Assembly (NCBI GenBank): GCA_024684955.1
Contig: JAIKWH010000005.1
Span: 43,198-107,197 of the forward strand
Source of the DNA: Pseudobutyrivibrio sp.
GTDB lineage: Bacteria > Bacillota > Clostridia > Lachnospirales > Lachnospiraceae
Reading direction: 5' to 3'
Length of the DNA stretch: 64,000 nucleotides
The notes under the pieces were generated by a model that saw only the letters and a list, made by a program, of their open reading frames with translations, made no database searches and had not been told where the DNA came from. Position numbers and translations under genes: made by a program. Below, in pieces: positions 45,710 to 54,491 of the stretch. How positions within the stretch are numbered: the first letter of the stretch is position 1; every line of letters begins with the position of its first letter.

Positions 45710-46992
45710 GTAATATTTACAATGAACTTGGTGTTTCTAAAGAAGTTTATGATTTTGGAGAAAATATAATATCTTCTTTAAAGGAACGTTTTGATGAGAT
45801 TGACAAGGTTGCTGAATACAACCAGCTAAAGGTAATAAAGGCCATGCAGGATAACAGGGTGGCTGTGGAATGTTTTAACACCTCTACCGGATATGGCTAT
45901 GACGATGTGGGAAGAGATACCTTGGAAAAGGTTTACGCCAGCGTTTTCAAGGCTGAGGATGCTTTGGTTAGACCACAGATTACCTGTGGCACCCATGCCC
46001 TTGCCCTAGCTTTAATGTCCAACCTAAGACCAGGAGATGAGCTGCTTTCCCCAGTTGGCAAGCCATACGACACCTTGGAGGAGGTTATAGGTATCAGACC
46101 TTCAAACGGTTCCTTGGCTGAGTATGGCGTAACATACTCTCAGGTGGATTTGCTTCCTGATGGTTCCTTTGATTTTGATGGAATCAGGGCTGCAATAAAT
46201 GACAGAACAAAACTAGTTACTATACAGCGTTCAAAAGGCTATGCTAGCAGACCTACACTGTCAGTTGAGCAAATAGGAGAGTTGATTTCTTTTATTAAGA
46301 ATATTAAGCCTGATATTATTTGCATGGTGGATAATTGCTATGGAGAATTCGTGGAAAAGATAGAACCTACTGAAGTGGGAGCAGACATGTGCGTAGGCTC
46401 TCTTATTAAAAATCCAGGTGGTGGTCTGGCCCCTATCGGAGGCTATATTGTGGGAAAGGCAGCCTGTGTGGAGAATGCTGCCCACAGACTTACAAGCCCG
46501 GGGCTGGGCAAGGAAGTTGGTGCTTCTCTTGGCATTATGCAGTCCTTTTATCAGGGATTTTTCTTGGCGCCTACAGTGGTGGCTGGAGCCCTAAAGGGAG
46601 CAATTTTTGCTGCCAATGTCTACGAGAAATTAGGCTTTGCCTGCGTTCCAAATGCCACTGAGCCTAGATTCGACATTATACAGGCTGTTACCTTTAACAA
46701 ACCAGAGGGACTCATCGCCTTTTGCGAGGGAATACAGGCTGCTGCGCCTGTGGATTCTTACGTCACTCCTGAGCCTTGGGATATGCCAGGATATGACAGC
46801 AAAGTCATAATGGCTGCCGGTGCTTTTGTTCAGGGATCCTCTATAGAATTATCTGCTGATGGACCTCTCAGACCACCATATACAGTCTTCTTCCAGGGAG
46901 GGCTAACATGGTATCATGCAAAACTTGGAATACTTAGGTCTTTGCAGAAAGTTCTAGATGCAAATCTTGTGAAGCTATCACAATTATGCTAG
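45706..46992 (+). CDS. Methionine gamma-lyase-family PLP enzyme (YnbB type)
   Basis: This PLP-dependent enzyme belongs to the family once called aluminium resistance proteins and now placed near cystathionine/methionine gamma-lyases; the true substrate is unsettled. The 428 residues show GTHALALAL (about residues 92-100), VDNCYGEF (about 207-214), and the probable PLP lysine in GSLIKNPGGG (about residue 230). The start is GTG at 45706, overlapping miaA by four bases. Placement after miaA is conserved in many Firmicutes (miaA-ynbB). Confidence 0.9.
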   Translation: MSNIYNELGVSKEVYDFGENIISSLKERFDEIDKVAEYNQLKVIKAMQDNRVAVECFNTSTGYGYDDVGRDTLEKVYASVFKAEDALVRPQITCGTHALALALMSNLRPGDELLSPVGKPYDTLEEVIGIRPSNGSLAEYGVTYSQVDLLPDGSFDFDGIRAAINDRTKLVTIQRSKGYASRPTLSVEQIGELISFIKNIKPDIICMVDNCYGEFVEKIEPTEVGADMCVGSLIKNPGGGLAPIGGYIVGKAACVENAAHRLTSPGLGKEVGASLGIMQSFYQGFFLAPTVVAGALKGAIFAANVYEKLGFACVPNATEPRFDIIQAVTFNKPEGLIAFCEGIQAAAPVDSYVTPEPWDMPGYDSKVIMAAGAFVQGSSIELSADGPLRPPYTVFFQGGLTWYHAKLGILRSLQKVLDANLVKLSQLC

Positions 46993-47031
46993 ACTAAATT
47001 AGTTAAAAATAATGATATTTGGAGGAAAGTT

Positions 47032-48042
47032 ATGTCTTATTCCTATGGTATAGATATTGGAACTCAAAACCTTAAAATTTGCGATGGAAACAACAAAATT
47101 TTAAATCTCAAAAACACCATCGCTATCGTCAACAAAAATCAGATGTATGCATATGGGGACAGGGCTTATTCCATGTTTGAAAAGGCTCCTGACACAATAG
47201 ATGTATCATTCCCGATCGCATCTGGTGTTATTGCTGATTTTGATAATATGCAGACTATGCTTTTTGAGGTTATAGAGAAAACTTTAAAGGGAAAGGTAAA
47301 AGGGTCAGATGTAGTAGTAGCAGTGCCTACAGACATTACAGATGTTGAAAAAAGAGCCTTCTCAGACCTTTTCTCAAAGTCAAAAAACAAGCCACACTCA
47401 GTTAGGATTTGCGAGAAGCCTATTGCTTGTGCTATAGGTATGGGATTGGATGTTTCTGAGCCTACAGGTCTTATGGTTGTGGATTTGGGAGCAGATACCA
47501 CAGAGATTTCTGTTATTTCCCTAGGTGGTCTTGTACTTTCAGAACTTTTGCCTTTCGGTGGCAATCAAATAGATGAGTCCATTGTGACTTACCTCAAGAG
47601 AAACTTTAACTTGGTCATCGGACAAAAAACCGCCATTGCTCTAAAAGAGCAGATTGGTTCGGCCCTAAAGGGTAGAGGCGAAAAATTGACTGTTGTTGGT
47701 CGCGACGTTGTCAGCGGACTTCCTATCGAAATGGAAATTGAGTCTGATGTTATTTATGAGGCCATGAAATCTGATCTTGAGAGTTTCTGCAATAATATCA
47801 AACTCATTCTGGAAAAGGTTCCACCAGAACTTGCCAAGGACATTGTTCACTCAGGCATTTATCTGACAGGTGGCACATCTCTTTTACATGAGCTGGCTTC
47901 ACTTTTCACTGAGGTTACCAACATCAAAGTAAATGAGACAGAAGAGCCAGAAGAGTGCTGCGCTAGAGGATTAGGGGCTATCCTTACCAATGACAAATTT
48001 AAGAGATATGGTCAGAGCCCAAAACTTAGGATTTTTAAATAA
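47032..48042 (+). CDS. mreB: Rod-shape actin homologue MreB/Mbl
   Basis: MreB-family actin forms membrane-bound filaments that guide sidewall peptidoglycan synthesis. The 336 residues have the actin-fold signatures: GIDIGTQNLKI (phosphate 1), VAVPTDITDVEKRA, VVDLGADTTEISVIS (phosphate 2, about residues 146-160), and LTGGTSLLHEL (adenosine, about 277-287). It heads the mre cluster after a 39-base gap with GGAGG. The C-terminus lacks obvious extensions. MreB, Mbl and MreBH cannot be separated here, but adjacency to mreC and mreD supports mreB. Confidence 0.95.
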   Translation: MSYSYGIDIGTQNLKICDGNNKILNLKNTIAIVNKNQMYAYGDRAYSMFEKAPDTIDVSFPIASGVIADFDNMQTMLFEVIEKTLKGKVKGSDVVVAVPTDITDVEKRAFSDLFSKSKNKPHSVRICEKPIACAIGMGLDVSEPTGLMVVDLGADTTEISVISLGGLVLSELLPFGGNQIDESIVTYLKRNFNLVIGQKTAIALKEQIGSALKGRGEKLTVVGRDVVSGLPIEMEIESDVIYEAMKSDLESFCNNIKLILEKVPPELAKDIVHSGIYLTGGTSLLHELASLFTEVTNIKVNETEEPEECCARGLGAILTNDKFKRYGQSPKLRIFK

Positions 48043-48050
48043 GAGGAACT

Positions 48051-48914
48051 ATGAGACAGAGAAAAACAGGTGGAGGAATACCAAGTAAATATTTGCTTAC
48101 CCTCATGTCTATTCTTTGTATAATGCTGTTATTTGTCAGTTATTCTACAGGATTTTCAGGGGGACCTCTCACAGTTATTGCTAATCATATTTTCATCCCA
48201 ATGCAAAAGGGAATAGATTTTATTGGTCAGACTATTTCTGTTACATCAGCAGATACCAAGACCAAAGAAGAACTTATAGAAGAAAACGAGGCATTGGTTG
48301 CCCAGGTTGAGGAACTAAATTCTCAAATCGATTCTATGAAGTTGCAATTAGATGAATTATCTGAGCTGCAAGAATTGTATGAGATGGACCAGAACTATTA
48401 TGATTACAAGACTACAGGGGCGAGAATCATTGCCAAGGGTACATCAAACTGGTTTAATACTTTTACTATAGACAAGGGTTCCAATGACGGCATAGCAGTC
48501 AATATGAATGTTATTGCCGACGGAGGACTGGTTGGTATTGTTACTTCTGTAGGGTCAGACTATGCCGTTGTTCGTACCATTATTGACGATACATCAAATA
48601 CCAGCGCTACCATTTCATCTACTGAGGACAACTGTATTGTCTCAGGTTCTTTGGAATCTATTATCTCTGACAATAGGATTAAGTTTTCTAATCTGGATGA
48701 TGAGGAAGACAAGGTTGCTATAGGTGATGTTATTACTACATCTGCAATATCAGATAAATATCTGCCAGGCCTTATGATAGGTTATGTATCATCGGTACAG
48801 GACGACGAAAATGACCTGACAAAGTCCGGCACCCTTACACCAGTAGTTGATTTTAAACATCTTTCTGATGTTTTAGTTATTTTACAACTGAAGGAGTCAT
48901 ATCAGGTTGAATGA
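48051..48914 (+). CDS. mreC: Rod-shape-determining protein MreC
   Basis: MreC is a bitopic membrane protein that links MreB and the elongation PBPs. The 287 residues have one N-terminal membrane helix (about 15-37), a coiled coil (about 65-110) with an EELIEENEALVAQVEEL-type heptad pattern, and the two beta-barrel subdomains of the MreC core containing ARIIAKGTSNWFNTFTIDKG and GGLVGIV. Its stop overlaps the mreD start by eight bases. Confidence 0.96.
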   Translation: MRQRKTGGGIPSKYLLTLMSILCIMLLFVSYSTGFSGGPLTVIANHIFIPMQKGIDFIGQTISVTSADTKTKEELIEENEALVAQVEELNSQIDSMKLQLDELSELQELYEMDQNYYDYKTTGARIIAKGTSNWFNTFTIDKGSNDGIAVNMNVIADGGLVGIVTSVGSDYAVVRTIIDDTSNTSATISSTEDNCIVSGSLESIISDNRIKFSNLDDEEDKVAIGDVITTSAISDKYLPGLMIGYVSSVQDDENDLTKSGTLTPVVDFKHLSDVLVILQLKESYQVE

Positions 48915-49452
48915 TTATAAAGTTTATATAAAAAGAATAATAGTCATAACCCTTGTTATTATTGCTTGTTTTCTCCTTCAGACCAGCGTTTTTTCCAGGT
49001 TTACCCTGGCTGGGGTCACCCCCAATGTGCTTGTATGTGCAGTGTCTACCTTCGGTTTCATGAAGGGAAAGAATCCAGGTATCCTAATTGGTTTTTTTGC
49101 TGGAATTATGCTTGATATAGTTTCAGGCAATTTCTTTGGCCTTTATGCTTTGATTTACATGTATATTGGCTACATTAACGGGCTCTTTAAAAAGCAGTTC
49201 TTTGGTGATGATCTTAGGCTTCCTATGGTTTTAATTGGAATGTCTGACTTGCTTTATGGCCTGTTTGCTTACTTTATTATGTTTTTGACTAGGTCAAGAT
49301 ATGATTTTGGTTACTATTTAATGAATCTAATTTTGCCAGAGGTTGTTTACACCCTTGTTGTTTCGGTCTTTGTTTATTATGCAATTCTCAGACTCAACAA
49401 CTGGGTAGATGAAGAAGAGAAGAAAGGTTCTGATAGAATTGGAACGTATTAA
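48907..49452 (+). CDS. mreD: Rod-shape-determining protein MreD
   Basis: MreD is an integral membrane partner of MreC. The 181 residues form five or six hydrophobic helices, with GFFAGIMLDIVSGNFFGLYAL-like residues (about 65-85) typical of the family. The start is TTG at 48907, overlapping mreC by eight bases; a nearby ATG at 48911 is out of frame. AAGGAG lies 11 bases before the TTG. It overlaps the following mrdA by 44 bases. Confidence 0.93.
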   Translation: MNDYKVYIKRIIVITLVIIACFLLQTSVFSRFTLAGVTPNVLVCAVSTFGFMKGKNPGILIGFFAGIMLDIVSGNFFGLYALIYMYIGYINGLFKKQFFGDDLRLPMVLIGMSDLLYGLFAYFIMFLTRSRYDFGYYLMNLILPEVVYTLVVSVFVYYAILRLNNWVDEEEKKGSDRIGTY

Positions 49453-52288
49453 GGACTTTTTTATAAATGCATTTTCATCCCGAATTAGGGTAGTTTCTGC
49501 AGTTTTGATTTTTTTTGCTGCGGTTCTTATATCACGTCTGTTTTATTTACAGATTGTAAATGGCTCACAATACCAGGACAATTACAACTTAAAACTAGAA
49601 AAGACTGAATCTGTCAACGCTACACGAGGAAATATCTATGACAGAAATGGCAATCTGCTTGCCTACAATGAATTGGTTTATGCTGTTACTATTCAGGACA
49701 CAGGCAAATATTCATCTAGCAAGGAGAGGAGCGATTCCCTCAACAAGGAGATTGCTACAATTATCTCCAAATTGGAGGATAACGGAGACAAGATTGACAA
49801 CAATTTCGGCATCTATTTAGATTCCGCTGGTCAGTTTCAGTTTATGTCTTCAGGATCTGCTCTTCAAAGATTCAGAGCAGATATTTTTGGACATAATAGT
49901 ATAGAGGACTTGGCCTTTAATGAGGATGCTGGCTTTGATGAGGCAACCTGTTCTGCCACTCAGATTGTAGAGTATTTGGAGGGAGAGCACAGGTATAATG
50001 TGCCTGAGGACTTTGGTAAAAAACTCAGGTTTGAGGTTATGGTTACCAGGTACAACATGGGCCAAAACTCTTATCAAAAGTACATTTCTACAGTTATTGC
50101 TTCCGATGTTTCCGATGAATCTGTTGCCTTTATAAAGGAAAACATAAATGAATTAGTAGGTGTGGACATAGAGGAGAAATCCTTGAGAAAATATGAGGAT
50201 AGCGAGTATTTTGCCCATATTATTGGATACACTGGGCAGATTTCCACCTCAGAGTACAACCAGCTTTCAAAGACAGATGACAATGTTTCCTCCACTGATG
50301 TGGTTGGAAAGTCCGGTATCGAAAAATATATGAATGAATACCTGGCCGGCACCAAGGGACACCACACCCTCTATGTAGATAGTATGGGTAATACTATTGC
50401 AGAGGGAGAATCTGTTGCTGCTGTATCAGGTAATGATGTTTATCTTTCTATAGATAAGGACTTGCAAAAGGCTGCCTACATCCTTTTGGAGCAGGAGATT
50501 GCCGGTATTCTTTATTCAAAGATTGCAAATATAAAAGAGTACAATACCGGGGAGGATTCATCTGCTTCCGATGTAGTCATTCCTATTTATGATGTTTATT
50601 ATTCTCTGATAAACAATGGAATCATTGATATAAATGCCTTTGAAGACGAGCATGCTACACTGGCTGAAAAAAGGGTATTAAATGCCTTTAATGCAAAAGA
50701 AAAAGAGGTTTTGAATACCCTTAGGAGCCAGTTAAAGTCTGGCAACGAGACTATTTACAAGGATCTGCCAAAGGAATATCAGGCTTATTCTACATATTTA
50801 GTTAGCAAACTCAAGTCTATAGGAATATTTGATGCCAGTCTCATTGATGCATCTGATGATAATCAAAAACTGTGGACATCAGAGGAGATGGCAGTTAACA
50901 AATATTTGATTTATGCCATAGAAAAGAACTGGATTGATATTACAAGTTACGAGGATGAGGCTAAATATGCCGACACCGAGGAATTGTATAAGGACCTAGT
51001 TGATTATGTAATTGAATACTTGGATACAGATCCAAACTTTAACAAGCTAATCTACAAATATTTGATATTAAATGACCAGATTTCTGGCAATGATCTGTGT
51101 ATTATCCTGTATGACCAGGGTGTGTTTGACCCAGATGAAGAGGCATATTCAGATTTAAATGCCGGCTCTATTTCATCTTTTGAATTCTTAAAGGACAAGA
51201 TTAAGAAACTGGAACTTACACCAGGCCAGTTGGCCCTGGACCCTTGTTCTGGCTCTACAGTTATTCTGGATTCAAAGACTGGTGAGTGCTTGGCCATGGT
51301 TACCTATCCTGGCTTTGACAACAACAAACTGGCAAACAGTGTAGATTCCTCATACTATTCTTATCTTACAAACAATGGATCAAATCCTTTGTACAACTAT
51401 GCTACACAGCAGAGGACGGCCCCAGGTTCTACTTTCAAGATTGTCTCTTCTACAGCAGGTCTTGCTGAGGGTGTAATTACCACCACCGAGGAAATCCTGG
51501 ATGCAGGCCAGTTTAATAAGGTAAGTAACAAGCCTAAGTGTTGGATATATCCTAGTAACCACGGCAATATCAATGTTTCCGAGGCTATCAGAGATTCATG
51601 TAACTACTTCTTCTATGAGGTAGGTTGGAGGCTATCTGGTGGGGACAACAACTACAATGACACCAGGGGTATAGAAAAAATACAAAATTATGCCTCTATG
51701 TATGGCCTTGATGAGACTACAGGTATTGAGATAGAGGAGAATGAGCCTCATATAGCAACAGAGTTCCCTGTCATGGCCGCCATTGGACAGTCAGACAACA
51801 ACTTTACCACAGTTGGTCTTGCCAGATATTGTGCTGCAATTGCCTCCTCTGGTACAGTCTACAATTTGACTTTGCTTGATTCTGTTAGAGATACAGAAGG
51901 CAATGTGATTAAATCATATGAGCCTACAGTTAGAAATCAAATTGATGCTCTTGATTCAGGAGAGTGGGACGCTATTCACAAGGGTATGAAAATGGTGGTT
52001 GAAACCCTTTCATCCTTCGATGGATTTTCCCTTGAGGTGGCTGGTAAAACAGGTACAGCTCAGCAGGTTAAAAATAGACCTAACCACGCTTTGTTTATAG
52101 GCTATGCTCCATATGACGATCCTGAGATTTCTATTGCAACCAGAATTGCCTATGGATACACCTCGCACAATGCTGCAGCTGTTTCCAAAGATATATTGGC
52201 TTACTATTTTGGAGTTTCATCTACTGAGGACCTGCTGAATGGTCAGGCTACAACAGTATCTAATTCCGAAAATGAATTTACAGATTAG
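49409..52288 (+). CDS. mrdA: Penicillin-binding protein 2 (elongation transpeptidase) with large insertion
   Basis: This class B PBP crosslinks sidewall peptidoglycan with RodA and MreBCD. It has one N-terminal membrane helix (about residues 25-47) and a pedestal domain starting ATRGNIYDRNG. The transpeptidase has STFK (Ser about residue 674), SCN and KTGTA (about 880). At 959 residues it is far longer than the usual 600-750, because a predominantly helical segment (about 360-613) interrupts the start of the transpeptidase, between the DKDLQ strand and STVILDSKTGE. The ATG at 49409 lies 44 bases inside mreD. Confidence 0.95.
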   Translation: MKKRRKVLIELERIKDFFINAFSSRIRVVSAVLIFFAAVLISRLFYLQIVNGSQYQDNYNLKLEKTESVNATRGNIYDRNGNLLAYNELVYAVTIQDTGKYSSSKERSDSLNKEIATIISKLEDNGDKIDNNFGIYLDSAGQFQFMSSGSALQRFRADIFGHNSIEDLAFNEDAGFDEATCSATQIVEYLEGEHRYNVPEDFGKKLRFEVMVTRYNMGQNSYQKYISTVIASDVSDESVAFIKENINELVGVDIEEKSLRKYEDSEYFAHIIGYTGQISTSEYNQLSKTDDNVSSTDVVGKSGIEKYMNEYLAGTKGHHTLYVDSMGNTIAEGESVAAVSGNDVYLSIDKDLQKAAYILLEQEIAGILYSKIANIKEYNTGEDSSASDVVIPIYDVYYSLINNGIIDINAFEDEHATLAEKRVLNAFNAKEKEVLNTLRSQLKSGNETIYKDLPKEYQAYSTYLVSKLKSIGIFDASLIDASDDNQKLWTSEEMAVNKYLIYAIEKNWIDITSYEDEAKYADTEELYKDLVDYVIEYLDTDPNFNKLIYKYLILNDQISGNDLCIILYDQGVFDPDEEAYSDLNAGSISSFEFLKDKIKKLELTPGQLALDPCSGSTVILDSKTGECLAMVTYPGFDNNKLANSVDSSYYSYLTNNGSNPLYNYATQQRTAPGSTFKIVSSTAGLAEGVITTTEEILDAGQFNKVSNKPKCWIYPSNHGNINVSEAIRDSCNYFFYEVGWRLSGGDNNYNDTRGIEKIQNYASMYGLDETTGIEIEENEPHIATEFPVMAAIGQSDNNFTTVGLARYCAAIASSGTVYNLTLLDSVRDTEGNVIKSYEPTVRNQIDALDSGEWDAIHKGMKMVVETLSSFDGFSLEVAGKTGTAQQVKNRPNHALFIGYAPYDDPEISIATRIAYGYTSHNAAAVSKDILAYYFGVSSTEDLLNGQATTVSNSENEFTD

Positions 52289-52299
52289 TGGGAGATAAA

Positions 52300-52980
52300 A
52301 TGGCTAAAGATCCAGTAATTTTAAAAAGTAATAAATATGGTCTTTCTCTGCAATTAGATCCTACAATTCCCTTTGAGGATTTGGTCAGGGCTATATGCGA
52401 AAAATTTGCTGCCTCAGCAGACTTTTTTGGCCAGACAGAGATGATCCTTGAAACCTTTGGCAGGGAGATTACCGCCGAGGAAGGCATGGTTATCATTGAT
52501 GCTATTCAGCTTAATTCTTCAATAAAGATAATTCTTTTAAACGAGAATGGAGAATTGAAGGACACCAGAATGAAGGGGATGATTGACCGCTTTTACAAGG
52601 AGGATATCTTTGAAAATGCCAAAATCATCAGGGGAAGCATAAAAAATACTGACGAGGAATTTTCCGATTCCTCAGTAATTATCCTGGGAGATGTAAAGGC
52701 AAAGGCCAGCGTAAAGGCAAGGGGTAATGTTATAGTCCTAGGCACCCTCTCTGGATTTGTCCATGCAGGATACCCTGACAACACAGGCTGCTATATAGTG
52801 GCAGGTGAGTACGACTCAAAAGATATAGCCATCGGGTCTGTATCCGGTAGCCCTACAATACAGGACAAATGGTCTTTGAGAATTAGAAAAACCCAGTCCG
52901 AGCCTGTGGGTATTACTGTTTGGCACAAAGAATTATTGGCTGAACCTATCAGTTCTGGTTTATTAAAAAGGATTAAATAA
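52300..52980 (+). CDS. minC: Septum site-determining protein MinC
   Basis: MinC inhibits FtsZ polymerisation away from midcell and is normally recruited by MinD. The 226 residues have a divergent N-terminal domain and a beta-helical C-terminal domain containing RGSIKNTD, GDVKAKASVKARGNVIVLG and LSGFVHAGYPDN, which define the family. I chose the ATG at 52300, five bases after GGGAG; a GTG at 52288 overlaps the mrdA stop. It is followed at once by rodA: no minD or minE lies here or elsewhere in the window. Confidence 0.92.
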   Translation: MAKDPVILKSNKYGLSLQLDPTIPFEDLVRAICEKFAASADFFGQTEMILETFGREITAEEGMVIIDAIQLNSSIKIILLNENGELKDTRMKGMIDRFYKEDIFENAKIIRGSIKNTDEEFSDSSVIILGDVKAKASVKARGNVIVLGTLSGFVHAGYPDNTGCYIVAGEYDSKDIAIGSVSGSPTIQDKWSLRIRKTQSEPVGITVWHKELLAEPISSGLLKRIK

Positions 52981-54095
52981 TGTTTCACAATTATAAACTA
53001 AAGAATATAGATATAAAGTTAATAATTGCTGTTATTTTAATTACTATCATCGGCATTTTTATTATTGGCAGCGCCAGCGAATACAACCAAAAGAGACAGA
53101 TTTTGGGAATGATTCTAGGTGTTATTGTAATGATTGTAATGGCTGTAATTGATTATGATTTTCTTTTGCATTTTCATTGGCTATTTTACATACTGACGAT
53201 TGTACTTTTGATATCAGTTTTAATCTTTGGTTCCACCACTGGTGGTGCTACAAGATGGATTGAGTTGGGTATCCGTTTCCAGCCTTCAGAGTTGGGTAAA
53301 ATCACCCTGATTATATTCTTCTCCTGGTTTTTTATGATGCATGAAGAGGATATAAATCAGCCAAAAGTTATAATTTTGACTGCGATTTTGGCCCTATTTC
53401 CGTTATATTTAATAGAAAAAGAGCCAGATTTGTCAACTACTATAGTCACAATGATGATAATTTGTGTTATGATGTTTGTAACAGGATTATCATATAAGTT
53501 TGTTGGAATAGTAGTTGGAATTGCAATTCCATCCATTTCATTGCTTATTTTTATGGTAATGCAGGAGGGGCAGACCATTCTGGATGAGTATCAGGGTCTT
53601 AGAATTCTTTCCTGGTTAAAACCAGAGGAGTATCCTGCTTCTTCATATCAGCAGCAGAATTCAATTATGGCCATTGGTTCTGGTCAGTTGACAGGAAAGG
53701 GACTTTATAATGAGTCCTTTGATTCTGTAAAAAATGGTAATTATATATCAGAGCCTGACACCGACTTTATTTTTGCAGTAGCAGGAGAGGAAGTTGGATT
53801 TGTTGGCACAGTAATTATAATAGCCCTATTGTTTTTTATTGCCATTGAGATTTTGTCTATTGCAAAACGTGCCAAGGATACCTCGGGCAAGTTGATTTGT
53901 GTTGGAATCGCTACCCTGATTGGTTTCCAGTCTTTTGTTAATATTTGCGTTGTTACAGGTCTTATGCCTAACACTGGTTTGCCACTTCCATTTGTTTCAT
54001 ATGGACTAACCAGTTTGGTCACTATATATTTTGGTATAGGAATTGTTTTAAATGTTGCCTTACAATCCAAAAATGCGAACGGGAGGATGTTCTAG
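52980..54095 (+). CDS. rodA: SEDS peptidoglycan glycosyltransferase RodA
   Basis: RodA polymerises glycan strands from lipid II in partnership with PBP2. The 371 residues have about ten membrane helices. The SEDS signatures include the FQPSELGKI loop (about residues 99-107), the extracytoplasmic ITGKGLYN-type loop (QLTGKGLYNES), DFIFAVAGEEVGFVG (about residues 261-275), and the C-terminal PFVSYG. Location in the mre-mrdA cluster favours RodA over FtsW or SpoVE. Its ATG overlaps the minC stop by one base. Confidence 0.95.
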   Translation: MFHNYKLKNIDIKLIIAVILITIIGIFIIGSASEYNQKRQILGMILGVIVMIVMAVIDYDFLLHFHWLFYILTIVLLISVLIFGSTTGGATRWIELGIRFQPSELGKITLIIFFSWFFMMHEEDINQPKVIILTAILALFPLYLIEKEPDLSTTIVTMMIICVMMFVTGLSYKFVGIVVGIAIPSISLLIFMVMQEGQTILDEYQGLRILSWLKPEEYPASSYQQQNSIMAIGSGQLTGKGLYNESFDSVKNGNYISEPDTDFIFAVAGEEVGFVGTVIIIALLFFIAIEILSIAKRAKDTSGKLICVGIATLIGFQSFVNICVVTGLMPNTGLPLPFVSYGLTSLVTIYFGIGIVLNVALQSKNANGRMF

Positions 54096-54491
54096 ATGAA
54101 TATTGGTTTGGTTGCACACGACTCAAAAAAGAAATTAATGCAAAATTTCTGTATTGCCTACAGGGGCATTCTCAGTAAAAATGAGATATTTGCTACTGGT
54201 ACTACAGGTCGTCTTGTTGAGGAGGTTACCAATCTAAATGTCCACAAATATTTGGCTGGCCATTTAGGAGGAACCCAACAGTTGGGTGCGCAGATTGACC
54301 AAAACGAGATTGATCTTGTTATTTTCCTCAGGGATCCTCTTACAGTTAAATCTCACGAGCCAGATGTTAATTCAATAGTTCGTATCTGTGATGCAAACAA
54401 TATTCCTCTGGCCACCAACCTTGCCACTGCAGAATTGCTTATTAAATCACTTGATAGAGGGGATCTTGAATGGCGTGAAATGTATAAATAA
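54096..54491 (+). CDS. mgsA: Methylglyoxal synthase
   Basis: MgsA converts dihydroxyacetone phosphate to methylglyoxal and phosphate, a glycolytic bypass used under phosphate limitation or carbon excess. The 131 residues contain the family residues: AHDSKK at the N-terminus, ATGTTGRL (about 35-42), GGTQQLGAQI (about 64-73) and FLRDPL (about 83-88). Length is typical. GGGAGG lies nine bases upstream. Its position directly after rodA is common in Clostridia. Confidence 0.95.
   Translation: MNIGLVAHDSKKKLMQNFCIAYRGILSKNEIFATGTTGRLVEEVTNLNVHKYLAGHLGGTQQLGAQIDQNEIDLVIFLRDPLTVKSHEPDVNSIVRICDANNIPLATNLATAELLIKSLDRGDLEWREMYK

Noticed and set aside
45706..46992. Annotation as an aluminium resistance protein
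   Set aside because: That is a historical name; the sequence is a PLP enzyme of the methionine gamma-lyase superfamily placed after miaA, with no metal-resistance context.
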